Shown: positions 9,312-20,538, numbered from the stretch's first letter. The stretch: 29,268 bases of DNA from Sphaerosporella brunnea (GCA_008704415.1 VXIS01000459.1:1-29268); one strand, 5' to 3'. The notes: generated by a model from the sequence alone, not told the origin. Numbers and translations are program-made.

Positions 9312-10450
9312 CTAAGGCTGCTGCCGGTAGAGAATAATCTCGGATTGCTTGAAGTACCGTCTAGCGTCTAGATTTTTTTGACATTAGCATCGAACCGCCC
9401 AGGCCCCAAGGATCTCATCAACGTGGGGGCACAAGACACCTTCATCAATCAAAACCAAACTCAAGTAGTAACGTGTAGAATATTTCTTGTTGACATCACG
9501 GAACGTTGGGGTCAAATCGAACCCCCCCAAGAACAACCGGATTGGAATGGTTTCGCCTAGATAAGCAAAATCAGTGAGATAAAAACACAAAACAGGAAGA
9601 AGAAAAAAAATCCGTACCTCTTGACGGGGAGCCATCCATGATCTGCGAGACGTCGTCAGAAGCAATATATAGCGGTGCGGGACAGCGATGGAGCCAAATA
9701 CCTCAAATCTCACCAACGTTTCACTCTCATTATACTGGTTTGGGGGTGTGCCGGTCGTCTCTCTCCGGATTATGGACAACTCCATGTGTTTAATCTTGAG
9801 TCGCACCAACAGGAAATATATTCGACCGACTATGACATCCTTCAAGTGGTATTTTGACTTGGAGTACTCAAACTCGATGTGCAGGCAGTCCTCGATGCCG
9901 ACGTCCATCTTTATCGAGCTATTGTTTTCCGGTGGAATGCGGTATGAATAGACCCAGATCTCCTTCTCGCGGATCACGTCGGCCATCCGCCGAGAGACGG
10001 TTACGCGAATGAAGTAGCGAAGCTTCACGTTGATTCCGTTATACGATTCATACTGCTTCTCGACGTTTTTGAACTCAAACTCGAATGTCTGCGGGTGTTG
10101 GAGGTCTCCCGGAGCAGCTAGCTCCTGGCCGAGCGACAAGAACTCGTAGTGGTTTCCACGGTCGAAGAACATCTCTGCATCGCAACACACAAAGTTCAGC
10201 AACGGCAGGGCTTCGGGGAAGTCCGCCGACCTATTGTGCCGATGAATTGCACCTTGATTCCGGTGTGTTCCAAGCGCTTCCCATCCTTCGGTCTGATAGT
10301 CACAGCTCCCTTGACCGTCTCTCCGTCCATATACAGCGGGCATTTTTCCTTCCTATTCTTGTCCAACTTGATATCGACCATCTGCCGCTTGTCGTCGGCA
10401 TCGTCAAGACGGATGTCGATGTCGAGGGGAGTGGAAAAGAAATAAGACAT
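9312..10450 (-). CDS. vps26: Retromer subunit VPS26 (arrestin-like), five exons
   Basis: Gene model on the minus strand: exons 10450-10231, 10174-9702, 9642-9618, 9556-9440 and 9367-9312. Together they total 891 nt and encode 296 residues, close to the usual family length. All introns are 56-72 nt with GT..AG borders. The start MSYFFSTPLDIDIRL matches fungal VPS26. Conserved blocks follow: KRLEHTGIKVQFIGTIEMF, FDRGNHYEFLSLGQEL, NGINVKLRYFIRVTVSRR, MDVGIEDCLHIEFEYSKSKY, PPNQYNESETLVRFEIMDG, GETIPIRLFLGGFDLTPTF, and a C-terminal YFKQSEIILYRQQP. With VPS35 and VPS29 it forms the cargo-recognition core of retromer on endosomes, returning receptors such as Vps10 to the Golgi. The fold is two beta-sandwich arrestin-like lobes. 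The 25-nt third exon and the last intron, with a weak GTGTCT donor, are the least usual parts. The gene looks intact. Confidence 0.95.
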
Positions 10451-11357
10451 GGCAAATTGCTGGTCAAGTGGAGCTCCAAGGGTGATGAGTTGCTCCACGC
10501 GACAAGGCTGCCTTGGTATGGCAAGAGAATGACCATCAAATGACCTGAAAAGGTTTGGCAACAAATAATGGGCCCTCAGCATGCCTAAAATGGTAATTTT
10601 GACCTGTCAGCACGCAACCATCCCCCCACACCACTACCCCCTGCCCAACCCCCACAAAATAGAGCAGCCCAGATGGCGCTTCCCCACGTCGCCGACTTCA
10701 ATCCTGAAACCAATGAATCAACGATCCGGATTAGGCATATTTCTGGAGCTGAATTGAAACATGATCACGACCGCATTGCACGGAATATTAACCCAAGAAT
10801 TTTGCCTTCCAACACCCACATAAACTCAACAACTCATCCGTCATCATCGGCAACGGCAACTAATCTCTCCGCACTGACCTGCGTGTTTACCTTGCATGGT
10901 CTGCTGGCACTTCGAATTCTGTGAGCGGGGAGGTTGTGAGTGGTTGTGACCTCTCTCTCTCTCCTATCTATCCCCACACTTTTGCAGAGCAGGTGTGTGG
11001 TGTGTGGTGTGTATGTAGCTTCGCTTGGCACAGCCCGTCCGTCGCACAAATCGCCCTTCACTCATGCACCCCAGCTTTTTAGTTGCGTGGCTTGTCCCGA
11101 GAGCGAATCAAAGCGTGCTGTCCAAGATGGACAAATCTTTGGGACGGAACTTTTGCCTGCCCGACTGGTGGCTTGCCAGAAAAGAACGCAAATGCCTCGA
11201 TTGGCTGGTGGAAATCCCAAGCCAGAGTAGGTAGACACACACACGACGACGATCGTTTGTGAGGCAGGTAAACATTTCAAGTATTAAGTAACTTTTATCC
11301 AGGTTTATGATAGCAACGCACCTAGCAGAGCGAGCCCTTCCTTCAGAGCGGGGCAGT

Positions 11358-11389
11358 GGGGGGGGGGGGGGGGGTGGGAGAGGGGGGGG
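11358..11389 (+). repeat. Poly(G) tracts
   Basis: Seventeen G in a row at 11358-11374 and eight more at 11382-11389, separated by TGGGAGA. Such tracts can form G-quadruplexes; no function can be assigned. Confidence 0.7.
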
Positions 11390-11969
11390 CGCCGGCTCCT
11401 TGAAATGACATTGGTGACATGGTGAACGACGCCGTGCCGGCCCCAGCTGGCTGAAGAGCCCGATCCAGAGTTTCAGGTAGATGCAGAGGGGGGCAGGGGA
11501 GCCGGTAGGTGTTTACCACCCACGTACCATATGTAACTGTGCGTTTGTTGGTCTTGGGAAGAACTTCAATGACATGCTCCTTCCTGGCCAGGGGCAATTC
11601 CAGGCAGCCCCAGTTGAGAGAAGCCACAGACATGTGCGTGTTGTGCCCTACACTGAAGTACTTACGTAGATGTATTTTACTTGCAGTGGCTACCTGCCAA
11701 GTGTGCATGGTGTATGTGCGTATGTGTAGGTGCTTCCGTGGTATGTACAGTCTGACATCGTTGCTGCAGTCGAAAGACTGCGCCATCTTTTCAGATTTCG
11801 GTTATCGCCGTATGGGGACGAGGAGGTTGTGATTGCAAAAGCAAATTCTGTTCGTCTCGGAAGCGGTCACCATTTTGGCGCCTTCATTCCTTTCAGCTGC
11901 CTTCCCAGCCCCCAAGCCCTGGACAAAACCGTTGAGCTGTAGCCGAGCAGGGGTAGGAAAAGTCCAAGC

Positions 11970-12059
11970 GGGAAGAAAAAAAAGAAAAAAAAAAAGAAAA
12001 GAAAAAAAGAAAAAAAAAAGAAACAAAAAGAAATGAAAAGAAAAGAAGAAAAAAAAGGG
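11970..12059 (+). repeat. 90-base A-rich purine tract
   Basis: Almost pure A with scattered G (only one C and one T). It creates apparent Lys-rich or Phe-rich frames on the two strands that are not genes. Confidence 0.75.
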
Positions 12060-12244
12060 TGACCCAGACGACCAAAATTCTGAACCGGCACCAGTCTGTC
12101 TAGTGTTCACAGTTCGATTGACTGGCACTGCTGTGCGGATCTTCGGGAAACTTCCAAAAGTTCCTGGCGAGATGTCACCACATCAGCGGGCTGGTCCACG
12201 GCTCACGGTGTCCGTCATACCAACGCCTGGCTGGGGTTGCGGGT

Positions 12245-12362
12245 GGTACCTAGGTAGAGTGCGGTGCTAGGTATTTGCTCTAGGTACCTCCCATAAGCAT
12301 GCAAGTTATAAGTACTTGTACTAGTACATACTCGGTAGGTACTGTACGCACTAAAGTACCTA
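12245..12362. promoter_or_regulatory. Cluster of TAGGTAC/GGTACCTA motifs
   Basis: Within about 120 bp there are repeated overlapping forms of GGTACCTAGG, GCTAGGTA, CTAGGTACC, TAGGTACTGTAC and AAGTACCTAG. This palindromic family is common in non-coding DNA of filamentous ascomycetes. It lies 1.1 kb upstream of the gluconokinase start; a role in regulation is possible but not shown. Confidence 0.3.
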
Positions 12363-13267
12363 GCGGTTGCTGTGCAGACGCGGATCGGCACAGATACATC
12401 ATATTCCCCCCACGCTTTTGCGCAACAGAGGGCCGGTGCCGCGTGTGGGTAATCATGTCGTCCCACGTAAATATTCCCGCTTTTGTGAGATGCGGACCCA
12501 TCGCTCCGGGTCTACCGCGCACAGTCGCACCTGCTAGAGCAGAGGAGACACCTGCTGGACGAGCTATTATTTTGGAAGTCGCTGGGAGAGCTTCTTTGCT
12601 CAGCATCCAAACAAAAGCCGTTCGTTGTTCTGCAGCTACCGGTCTAAGTGCATGCATACATACATGCTCTCCATGTGCACATACACATGTCAAGAGTCGA
12701 CGTTCCTCTCCTGTGTGTGTGCGTGAAGTAAGTAAGTATGCCTGTATGATGTATGCCTGTATGATGTATGTATGCGATGACTGCTGTTATCGTGACGTTT
12801 GTCTGCTTCTGCTGCTGTCCGTCCCACATCCTGGAATGCGGGGGGGCGTCGAGACTCGAGACACACTGCACACACTGTGGGGCAACCTCTTCCGCGGACC
12901 AAGCAACTCCCTGCCGCCAACATGGTTGCAGTGCAGCCGCCAGAGCTGTATAAAAATAAAATACTCTGGTAACTCCTCCCCCCCTCTCCCCCGACCCGAA
13001 CTGGACCTTGTTTGCGTGAGACTCACTCGACCGTGTGCCCTCGTGACTGTCGCTCCCTGGGGCCGGCCGCTCGAGGGTCCGGAGACGGGGAAAAAGGGTA
13101 GCAGCAATGACATTAGCTCTAGAACACAGGCCACAGCAGGTCAGCGTACTTATATCAATCCCGTCTTACTTCTTACTTTAAAAGCTTGCCCCCCCCCCAA
13201 GATCCATTGTTCACTCGCTACGCCCCCCGCCAACTTGCATACAACGATTGCAACCCCACACCCCTCC

Positions 13268-13303
13268 CCCCCCCCCCCGAAAAAATAAATAAATAAATAA
13301 ATA
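13268..13303. repeat. C tract followed by (AAAT)n
   Basis: A run of C bases, then about five AAAT units, in the 5' region of the gluconokinase gene. The same composite appears at 8681-8719. Confidence 0.6.
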
Positions 13304-13458
13304 ACCCAATTGCTCTTACCTCTCTTGCTCTCCCGCAATAAGCAACCTCACTTCCTCACTTCGGCGTTTGTATCAATCAACCAAACCAACACTCCTGCAA
13401 CAAAGCCCCCAATTGTGCCACGCCCCCCTATCGTCTAGTAAACCCGTCAACGTCAACA

Positions 13459-14222
13459 ATGCTCAGAAAATACGAGTCGGCGGCGGGGAGCCTCCTGGCC
13501 TCTCCCACGACCAACACTTCCCCTCACAACCTGGGAAAAGTACTCTCTTGTGCTAGCCCAAAGCCCGCCCGCTATATCTGGATTATCACTGGACCTGCTG
13601 GTTGCGGAAAATCCTCGGTGGCCAGGTTTCTGGCGAAGCAATTGGACCTCCCATACATTGAGGGTGACGACGTACGTATACCCCCCCCCCCCCCAAAATA
13701 CGTTGATTTTTATTGCCTTTTATTCCAAAAAAAAAAAATTAAAAAAATGATGGTGGTAGGTAGCTAGAGGCTGACAAATCCTCACAGTACCACCCTCAGA
13801 GCAACATCGACAAAATGACCAGTGGAATTCCCCTGACAGATGACGACCGCTGGGACTGGCTTGAGACCATACGGAACGAGGCTGTACGACAGCTTGAAGG
13901 TGGCGCGGAGGGCTGTGTGGTGACGTGCTCCTGTCTGAAGAGGAAATACCGGGATATCATCCGGGTTGCCAGCCGCGAGGCCGACGACGTTGTCATGCGC
14001 TTCGTCTACCTGCGCGCGGATGAGAAGCTGCTTCTCAGTCGTGTAAGAGCACGTCAGGGCCACTACATGAAGGACGACATGGTGGCCAGTCAGTTCGCCG
14101 CTCTCGAAGAGCCGGATGAGACGGAACAGGACGTAATTCCGATAGATGTCAGCGGCACGCTAGATTCCGTTCAGAGTGCAACCATGGAACAGGTCCAACA
14201 AATCATGGACTCCCATTCATAA
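13459..14222 (+). CDS. Gluconokinase, two exons
   Basis: Exons 13459-13671 and 13788-14222 (648 nt) encode 215 residues, the usual size for eukaryotic gluconokinase plus a short leader. The P-loop GPAGCGKS is at residues 45-52. GDD, then YHPQSNIDKMTSGIPLTDDDR, marks the substrate-binding segment of the GntK family and spans the splice junction, which supports the intron. CSCLKRKYRDIIR, FVYLRADEKLLLSRVRAR and LEEPDETE are further family blocks. The enzyme phosphorylates D-gluconate with ATP to 6-phosphogluconate, feeding the pentose phosphate pathway in the cytosol. The 116-nt intron starts GTACGT, has a CTGAC branch site shortly before CACAG, and oddly contains runs of about 14 C and 12 A. 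The start codon follows CAACA; an extra 37 N-terminal residues precede the conserved YIWIITGP. It is tail to tail with the E2 gene. Confidence 0.93.
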
Positions 14223-14658
14223 CACACTGGGTTTTCCACTCGAGTGATCTTTTTGTGTAGTTTTCGTTTTTTGATGCGTTTGTACTCTTAGGGCTTTGTT
14301 TTCATCGAAAGGCACCTGCATGGGGGGTTTTTTTTTTTTTTTTTTTGGTTCATTGGTGTTTGAATGGGGTTGTTTTTTTTATTCTGTGTTAATCCTGTCA
14401 TGGGCGCTTTTGTGTGTGTGGCTGTGTGTGTTTTTGGAGTCTGCACATGACATTTTATACAAACTAAATCTTGGGCACATTCATTGTTTTAGCAGATCGC
14501 TTGGCATTGTTGCTTGCGGCGTGAATCGAGAGTCTTTTCCGTGGTACTGGGAATCAGGCTTTATCTACTAGTGTCTATGGTATCTGCGGTTCTTCCAACC
14601 CACCCAAACAATACCTAATAATACTAACATTTACATGTGCAATGCAGAGTAATATCTT
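14223..14658. other. Shared 3' region between convergent genes, with poly(T)
   Basis: A 436-bp T-rich interval separates the stops of the gluconokinase and E2 genes and must contain both 3' untranslated regions. It includes a T19 run at 14328-14346. No gene is visible. Confidence 0.6.
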
Positions 14659-16294
14659 TCATCGCAGTCTAGCCAATAACCTTTCCGGTTCTTGAATGAG
14701 GTCTCTCAACAGCGCAGCCATTCTTGCCATTGTCGCGCCATCAACTACTCGGTGGTCGGCCGACCACGAGAAATTGACAATCGTCTGCGGAACAATTTCT
14801 CCTTGTTCCCCGAATCTCGGCACTTTCCGAGCCCGTCCTATACCCACAATGGCTACTTCACTCGGTATGATGACGGGTGCCGTTACAGTGCCTCCAATAT
14901 TTCCGATGTTGCTCACGGTGATGGTTCCTCCGCTTAAATCGACTGGAGAAAGCTTCCCGGCGGCCCCAGCCGTTTGTAGCCGCTGAAGCTCAGCTGCCAC
15001 TTCAAGGATGTTCAAACTCTGCACATTCTTGATGTTGGGGACGATCAAACCGGCAGGTGTGTCCATAGCAACCCCAATGTTATGTTGGGGCCGATTTACA
15101 AGCTGCGGTTTCGGCTGGCTCAAGTCTAGGCGGCAGTTTAGGAGAGGGTATTCCTCGAGGGCGACCGACATCGCTTTGATGAAAAAAGGCATGTAGGTAA
15201 TCCTAGAGGTGACGAAAGAGGTGGATGTCTTTTGGGTTAGGGTTCTGTTCAGGTTGTCCTTGATGCGCATGAGCGGATCCAGGATAACTTCGTCCGAGTA
15301 CAAAAAGTGCGGTATGGACAGTGATTGCGTCATAACTTTGAACATCTGGGCTTGGATTGGCGTGAGAGGGATGATCTCTTCTCGCGACGCTATTTGTGTT
15401 ATCGCAGCGGCAGAAGCGGTGGCGGCGGCGCGGGCGGGTTGTAGTGATGACGGTGGTGCTGTCGGGATGGACTTTGCTGCATCGCCGTTTTCCACGAATC
15501 GAATGATATCTTCTTTCAATACCCGACCGTCTTTTCCTGTGCCCGCGACATCCGCAATATTCACGCCGAGCTCTCTAGAGATGCGACGCACCGCTGGTGT
15601 AGCTAAGGCCCCGTTTCTCTGCAGCTGAGCTGAAGACAGCTGCGGTTTGGCGGACCGGGGAGAGCTTGTTGAAACCAGAGACGGCTCGGAAATTGCTAGG
15701 TCACTCGGAGGCTCCACCAGTTCTGGTCCCATGTCTATGTCGACGAGTGGCTACAGAAAATCGTCAGCCGTGCGCCAGTTGCGAAAGGAATAACAAGCAT
15801 ACCTTCCCAACAATTGCCATCTCCCCAGCTTGGTAATGAAGCTTCTTAATGACACCATCATACCTCGACGTAATCTACCAATCAATCAGCATCACGTCCT
15901 CGAAATCCAACCGAAAAAAACAAGGAGACCCACCTCCACCGATGCCTTATCTGACTGGACTTCACAAAGCTTGTCGAACTGCTCCACCCTGGCCTCGGGT
16001 TCAACGAACCATTGGATGACCTCGCATTCTCGAATTCCTGCAACAATAGGTTTTGCCCCGCAATTAACACCGTCCAGCGTATTGGTTTTTTTTGTTTTTT
16101 TTTTTTTTGTAATCCGCCCGAAAAAAAATACCTTCTCCGATGTCTGCCAATAGGAATGGTTTAACAACCGAGCTTGCCGTCGACGACCGAAAGCTTCGGA
16201 AAACTAGTCGGGACCACGGGTGCAAAAGCTGCGGGCTTTGGCGAGATGAAGCTCGGGAATGACGAACGAAGCTGAGGGCCTTGAATCCACGCAT
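14659..16294 (-). CDS. DBT: Branched-chain 2-oxoacid dehydrogenase E2 (dihydrolipoyl acyltransferase), mitochondrial
   Basis: Exons on the minus strand: 16294-16132, 16037-15934, 15874-15803 and 15750-14659. They total 1431 nt and encode 476 residues. Introns are 94, 59 and 52 nt with GT..AG ends. Residues 1-44 are Arg/Ser-rich with few acids, a mitochondrial presequence. The lipoyl domain runs about 45-120 (FLLADIGEGIRECEVIQWF, then CEVQSDKASVE); Lys85 in SDKAS is the expected lipoyl site. The E3-binding domain is at about 163-200 (ATPAVRRISRELGV, then GTGKDGRVLKEDI). The catalytic domain fills the rest and ends with FSWSADHRVVDGA, whose His446 and Asp450 are the acyltransferase signature. 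CEVQSDKAS and the SRYDGVIKKLHY block point to the branched-chain enzyme, not the pyruvate or oxoglutarate one. It forms the 24-meric core that transfers acyl groups to CoA in Val, Leu and Ile breakdown. The first intron contains long T and A runs. Confidence 0.93.
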
Positions 16295-17548
16295 GTTTCG
16301 ATGAGATGCGAAAGTACAGTTTTTGGCGGGGGTTGGAGAGAGGAAAGGTGTGTGTTCAACCGGTGACCTTCTTCAGAGAGTGTGGGGGCAGGGCATTGAC
16401 CGAGATATGTGGTTGAGAGCGGAGGTTAGGTATCCCGTAGATAGCCGCTCCCGCCCCCGCCCTCGTGATCGGGTCTGGAGCTTCGGCTTTCGGTTCGTGT
16501 AACAGGACCGAATCTGCTGCGTTTCTCAAGCCACCACCACGTTACTCCGTGATCTCAAAGGATAATGTACGAGTACTCTACCTATAGTGACCTAAAGGTT
16601 TATTGATACTGTAAAGAGGAAAAAAGGACGATTTATCGGATTCGAGGTCGTTTTTTTGTCACGTTACACGGATGCTGACATATCCACCGTGTAAACCAGT
16701 ACGACTGTGCAAAATGCAGGGCCAGTCTGTAAAAAAAACAATGATCCGGACACCCTTGCTGTAAGTCGGGTAATAAAGAGTCATCGTTTGCAGACACCCA
16801 TGGCGCCTACCAAAATTTCTTGTTAGATACCTACCAGCCGACGGCGAGGATACAGACAGCATAGGATCGATATCGCGCTGCAGAATGAAGAGTCAGGTTG
16901 AGCGTTCTTCGAAGGTACCTGCAGACGTCGTTTGTTTGCCGGTGTTTCCACAGAGAGAGTCAGATGGATCGAACGTTGTTTATTGGTTTCGGTAGATGCA
17001 GCTATCGCGGTCCATGTTCGTATTATTTTTTATATTTTTTAGCGATTCCGTGCGGGATTGGATCTCCGGGGCGAGGCAAGCGAGTCAGTCAAACAAAGCG
17101 ATTGAAGATACATTTAAACTCAAATGACCCCTTTCATTGGAAGCCACATTAACCTCAAATGACAAGAGTCATTTACATAGGTAGTTGTAGAATCAACCCC
17201 AAACCCTCGATAACGCGCCAAAGCAAATATTTCCCACACTCATACGACATATGTAGGTATGACCAAAGATAGTGTACTAGGGTACGAGGGTAATTCGGGT
17301 ACCGTTACACACATGCAAAGAGTACCCGACTTCTTTCCTCCATACAACCAAACAATGCCAAGACCTTTGTCGTTCACGAAGAAGTCGGTATTTTTTCTTC
17401 AAAACACTCAAAAAGGCTCTAGGGAGGCCTACGATGCCACCCCCAGCTTCACAAAGTTCTAGCAGCAATCGTAGTGGCGTTGCCAGTTGCTGTTTGTTCG
17501 GGGTGCTCCCCGACTTATAGCTACACCCGAGTACTCATATACGCACCG
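16295..17548. other. Upstream region of the E2 gene, no supported gene
   Basis: Short frames only, none conserved. Near 17119-17176 the motif CTCAAATGAC occurs twice and GTCATTT once in a small repeat. The E2 promoter lies at its left edge and the 3' end of the next minus-strand gene at its right edge. Confidence 0.5.
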
Positions 17549-18314
17549 CTAGCCAAGTTTCTTTGCCAATCCTGCTTGACCAAAATACAATGTCGCCCTG
17601 CCGGATGTGTAATCCTCCATCTTAATGACTTTGTTCCGAGAACAAAAGTCAGCCCCAAGCATGTCGAGCTCCGGAAAATGGGATTTCGTTGGGGCGGCAT
17701 ACCCTCCAATCATCACATCTGCTCGTGTCATTTCTCTGTTCGAGTCGTCGGAAATTCCCAAGACTTTGGGAGTGTGCATTGTTCATCAGCAACCAGCCAA
17801 TCGACACCTTTGCATGAACGAAACATTACTTACATGCATCGACAAGTATGTCAGCGGAAAGCTGTTACTCAAGATAGAAAAAACCCATCGCGCTTCCTGC
17901 TGGTACTTGAACAATAGTCCTTCTCTGGCTGTGAACTATGTACCCCGTAGGCACATCGACGACTTTGTCGATTGCACCCCCGGTTGGCTGAGACAGGTAT
18001 GGGATCCCGATCGTCTTGGCAACGTCTTGCTCCAACTCCATACGACCTAGTTCATTCATCATAACGTCATAGTCTTCAGGATGAATGGTTTGATTGTTGC
18101 TGCGCACTGGATTTGGAGTCGTGAAATGCTGCTTGTGAGGAAAAAATCGCACACCGACCGTAGTATCGGAGGTTGTAGGACGGAAGAAAGAACCACATAA
18201 CTTGGTGCCATTGATGGTAGCAACGGCTGGAAAGCGATGGGGGACTTTCTGGCTGAAAAATCCGAACATTGGGGAGTAAGGATGTGATCGGAAGATGTGA
18301 AATAGTGCTTGCAC
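17549..18314 (-). CDS. Unknown protein, two exons, retropepsin-like C-terminal half (uncertain)
   Basis: Best model: exons 18314-17869 and 17735-17549 (633 nt, 210 residues), with a 133-nt intron GTAACA..CGAACAG and a CTGATGAAC-type branch site. The phases agree. I do not recognise the family. The N-terminus (MQALFHIFRSHPYSPMFGFF) is basic and hydrophobic, possibly a targeting signal. Then comes an acidic helix-like segment (HPEDYDVMMNELGRMELEQD) and VAKTIGIPYLSQPTGGAID. Strand-rich sequence follows: GYIVHSQRRTIVQVPAGSAM, then MTRADVMIGGYAAPT, then ELDMLGADFCSRNKVIKMED. That order (strands, then a hydrophobic LGADF-like turn) recalls the later part of retroviral-type aspartic proteases. The catalytic DTG/DSG motif is not present, so protease activity cannot be claimed. 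It has a start, stop and splice sites and appears intact, but stands next to transposon debris. Confidence 0.5.
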
Positions 18315-18402
18315 TCAGTTTCACTGTGCGAGCGTGACTAAATCTGTGCGTTAAAGTAATAATCGGCTAATTAGACTTTTGTTTTTTTCCAAAAGTACTT
18401 AT

Positions 18403-18833
18403 GGCGGCGGAATCCTGTAACCTGCCCTCCCATCGCCAGATTTTACGCCGGTTTCAACCTAAAGAGCAAAAATTACAGAAAAGTTAAAGGATAAGGAGCG
18501 GGTTGTCTCAAGCGGGGTGAGGGTTTTAGGGAGTGGAGTGGACCCTACTAAACCACTTTCGGACTGTAGCGAGTGATTTCTTATGTACACTTTCCTGTTT
18601 TGGGAATTACGAGTGATTTCCAGTGAGGCGCAGCCGCAAGCATTTTTTTCGGCCCCGCGCTCCCTCGTCCACTGCCGGGCCCTCGTCCACCGTTGCGGGC
18701 GCCCCAATCCCCCTGTCCGCTCCCTCTTTTCCCGCGAGCGGACACACAGTCTATCACTCGATTTTCCTGAAATAGGTTTAGTTGATCGACAAGAGAAGTG
18801 GACTCCGAGGGCAGGTTACAGGATTCCGCCACC
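18403..18833. mobile_element. 431-bp foldback element with about 27-bp inverted ends
   Basis: The left end 18403-18429 (GGCGGCGGAATCCTG, then TAACCTGCCCTC) and the right end 18807-18833 are inverse copies with one mismatch in the outer bases. The inside has no conserved gene and contains a short direct repeat of CCCTCGTCCAC near 18662-18692. No certain target duplication is seen. It is read as a non-autonomous DNA transposon. Confidence 0.65.
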
Positions 18834-18998
18834 GACTCATGTGATGGTCAGGGTTAGGTGTTTTGTGGAGGAAGCATAAACATCAGGTCTAACATTCAAG
18901 CCATCCACCGCTCCGCCTTCTCCTACTCACCACCCACTCCCCAACCGCAACTACTTACTTCTTAATAGTAAATTTTAGTTTTTGATTCCCGTGTAGCC
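18834..18998. other. Short spacer, nothing recognised
   Basis: C-rich on +, no coding potential seen. Confidence 0.4.
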
Positions 18999-19760
18999 GG
19001 CAACAGCTTTCCAATGACCATGACAATGCTTCCCCTTCTACGGAGGCTGCTTTTCACGCGGGAACACGCAATAGCAGCGCTCCTGCATTAACTTATCAGC
19101 ATCTGCCACGAGTTGCCCCATCCTCGACAACAAAGGTGAGTACATAGAGAACCACGAACTGTTCACTGCCGACATGACGCTAAATGGTGCAGCTGCCTAA
19201 CGCTTCGTCTTGAGGAGAGGACCGTATCGAAGCCGACGCCCCTTGCAACAATTATGACGTACTCATGTGAATTCGGATGTATTGTTTGGAGAGATTTCAA
19301 GAGTCATGGGAATCAAACACTCCTCGCCTGGGATGCCAAGGAGTGATGCACGAGTATTCGAGGGTTTGTTTTATTGTATTCGGCCGCTTGCGGCCATGAC
19401 ATATATAGAAGAAGAGACTATGCTGCCCCTTAGACCGGGGCCTACTAGGATTTCTGCTCAAGTGAGTACACCAAGACGTACAGACTCAACAATTCTAATT
19501 GATATAGGCCGCTCTAGTACGGAAAGTACCGCCGTTTGATTGGAGGTTTTTACTTGAGGTCAACGGGGTCACCATTCCGGCAATGATTTGCCAGAAGGGG
19601 ACCAACCGTGAGGACATATGTATTATGGACCATGATTTGCTGAGTTCTTAGAATGTGTAAAGGTGGAGGATTATGTTACTGGCACGATGGAGATCTTCCC
19701 TCGGAGACGCAAGGTTTGAGGTTGCCAGGGCTAGAATGACGGCATGGAAGGAGAAGGCTG
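18999..19760 (+). pseudogene. Possible decayed multi-exon gene with a retropepsin-like relic
   Basis: Protein-like text can be followed in pieces. An exon-like segment ends ..YQHLPRVAPSSTTK at 19134, directly before a good donor (GTGAGT). A 59-nt intron-like stretch ends GGTGCAG at 19193. The next segment reads KLPNASS, stop, GEDRIEADAPCNNYDVLM, stop, then CLERFQESWESNTPRLGCQ. Further on TILIDIGRSSTEST appears, which looks like an aspartic protease LIDTGASS motif with Thr changed to Ile. After a frameshift come EVNGVTIPAM and ICIMDHDLLSS. The two stops are TGA where CGA is likely. I cannot name the gene; a retroelement-like protease domain is the best guess. Confidence 0.3.
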
Positions 19761-20538
19761 CATACAAGAAGTGCTGTGGTTAGCACAACGCAGAAAATGG
19801 TACGATTTGACGAGCTTAATGGCGGTTGCAAAATGATGGGCGGTGAGGCTGATGATGCGCTGTGGACAGAGCTGCACTGTAACCGCAAGCGTCCAGTGAT
19901 GAAGTGTGAGCGCCCAATTTTGTAATAATAATAATTGAAAGAGCGGGCTCTGATAGCCTTCTTTTACCAAAGACGCTGTTAGACTCCTTGTCCGGAGTTA
20001 CAAAACTCCGCCTGAGCGACATAAAAGAACATCATATAAACAAAAACCTGTCTCAAGGAAAACTGAAAACCCGAGTGATAGAAAATGATTGAAAGGTGCC
20101 GAACCATCAGACTAAGGCAACAACTCTCCTTGCCTCTTTATCCCAATGCAACAGCACAACCAGTAACCAGCAACTATCAACAGCCACAACACAAGAACTG
20201 CAGCTCCAAATCTACCCTGTGTGCTACTGAGCAGACTTGTTTAGCTTGATTGCTGTGGTGATATGTACTCTGACTTTGCAACTGGGTAATGGGCCGAGTG
20301 ATAGATTGTGTAGGGCTAGGTCACATGTGGAGTGACACTTGATGTCGCAAGTTAGACAAGAAGAAAGTGATGAACTTCCGCAACAACAAGTAAGCAAGCG
20401 ACGTGTTTTAGCAACAACACAACGACAAGTAAACGATAAGATTCGAGACGACACAATCCTGCGACAACTCAAAAACAAAATGATCCCGCGACAACACAAT
20501 AATACAACAAAAACAATAACAAACCATCAGTACCTGCA
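19761..20538. other. Spacer with CAA-rich leader-like DNA
   Basis: No supported gene. From about 20375 to 20535 the + strand is rich in CAA/ACA and poor in T, like the unstructured leaders seen before some fungal coding regions. It ends at the ATG at 20539. Confidence 0.4.

Larger units (their letters stand above)
10451..13458. other. 3-kb divergent intergenic region between vps26 and the gluconokinase gene
   Basis: It should hold both promoters. It contains pyrimidine microsatellites (CTCTCTCT near 10953), a G tract at 11358-11374, a 90-base A/G-rich tract at 11970-12059, GTGTGTG and GTATGATGTATG repeats near 12715-12775, and a cluster of TAGGTAC motifs at 12245-12362. A 329-codon + frame (12299-13288) is open but looks like low-complexity sequence; see findings. 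Confidence 0.5.

Noticed and set aside
9675..9951. Plus-strand frames across vps26
   Set aside because: Antisense to conserved VPS26 exons.
11802..12128. Phe-rich minus-strand frames, seeming membrane proteins
   Set aside because: They are translations of the 90-base purine tract.
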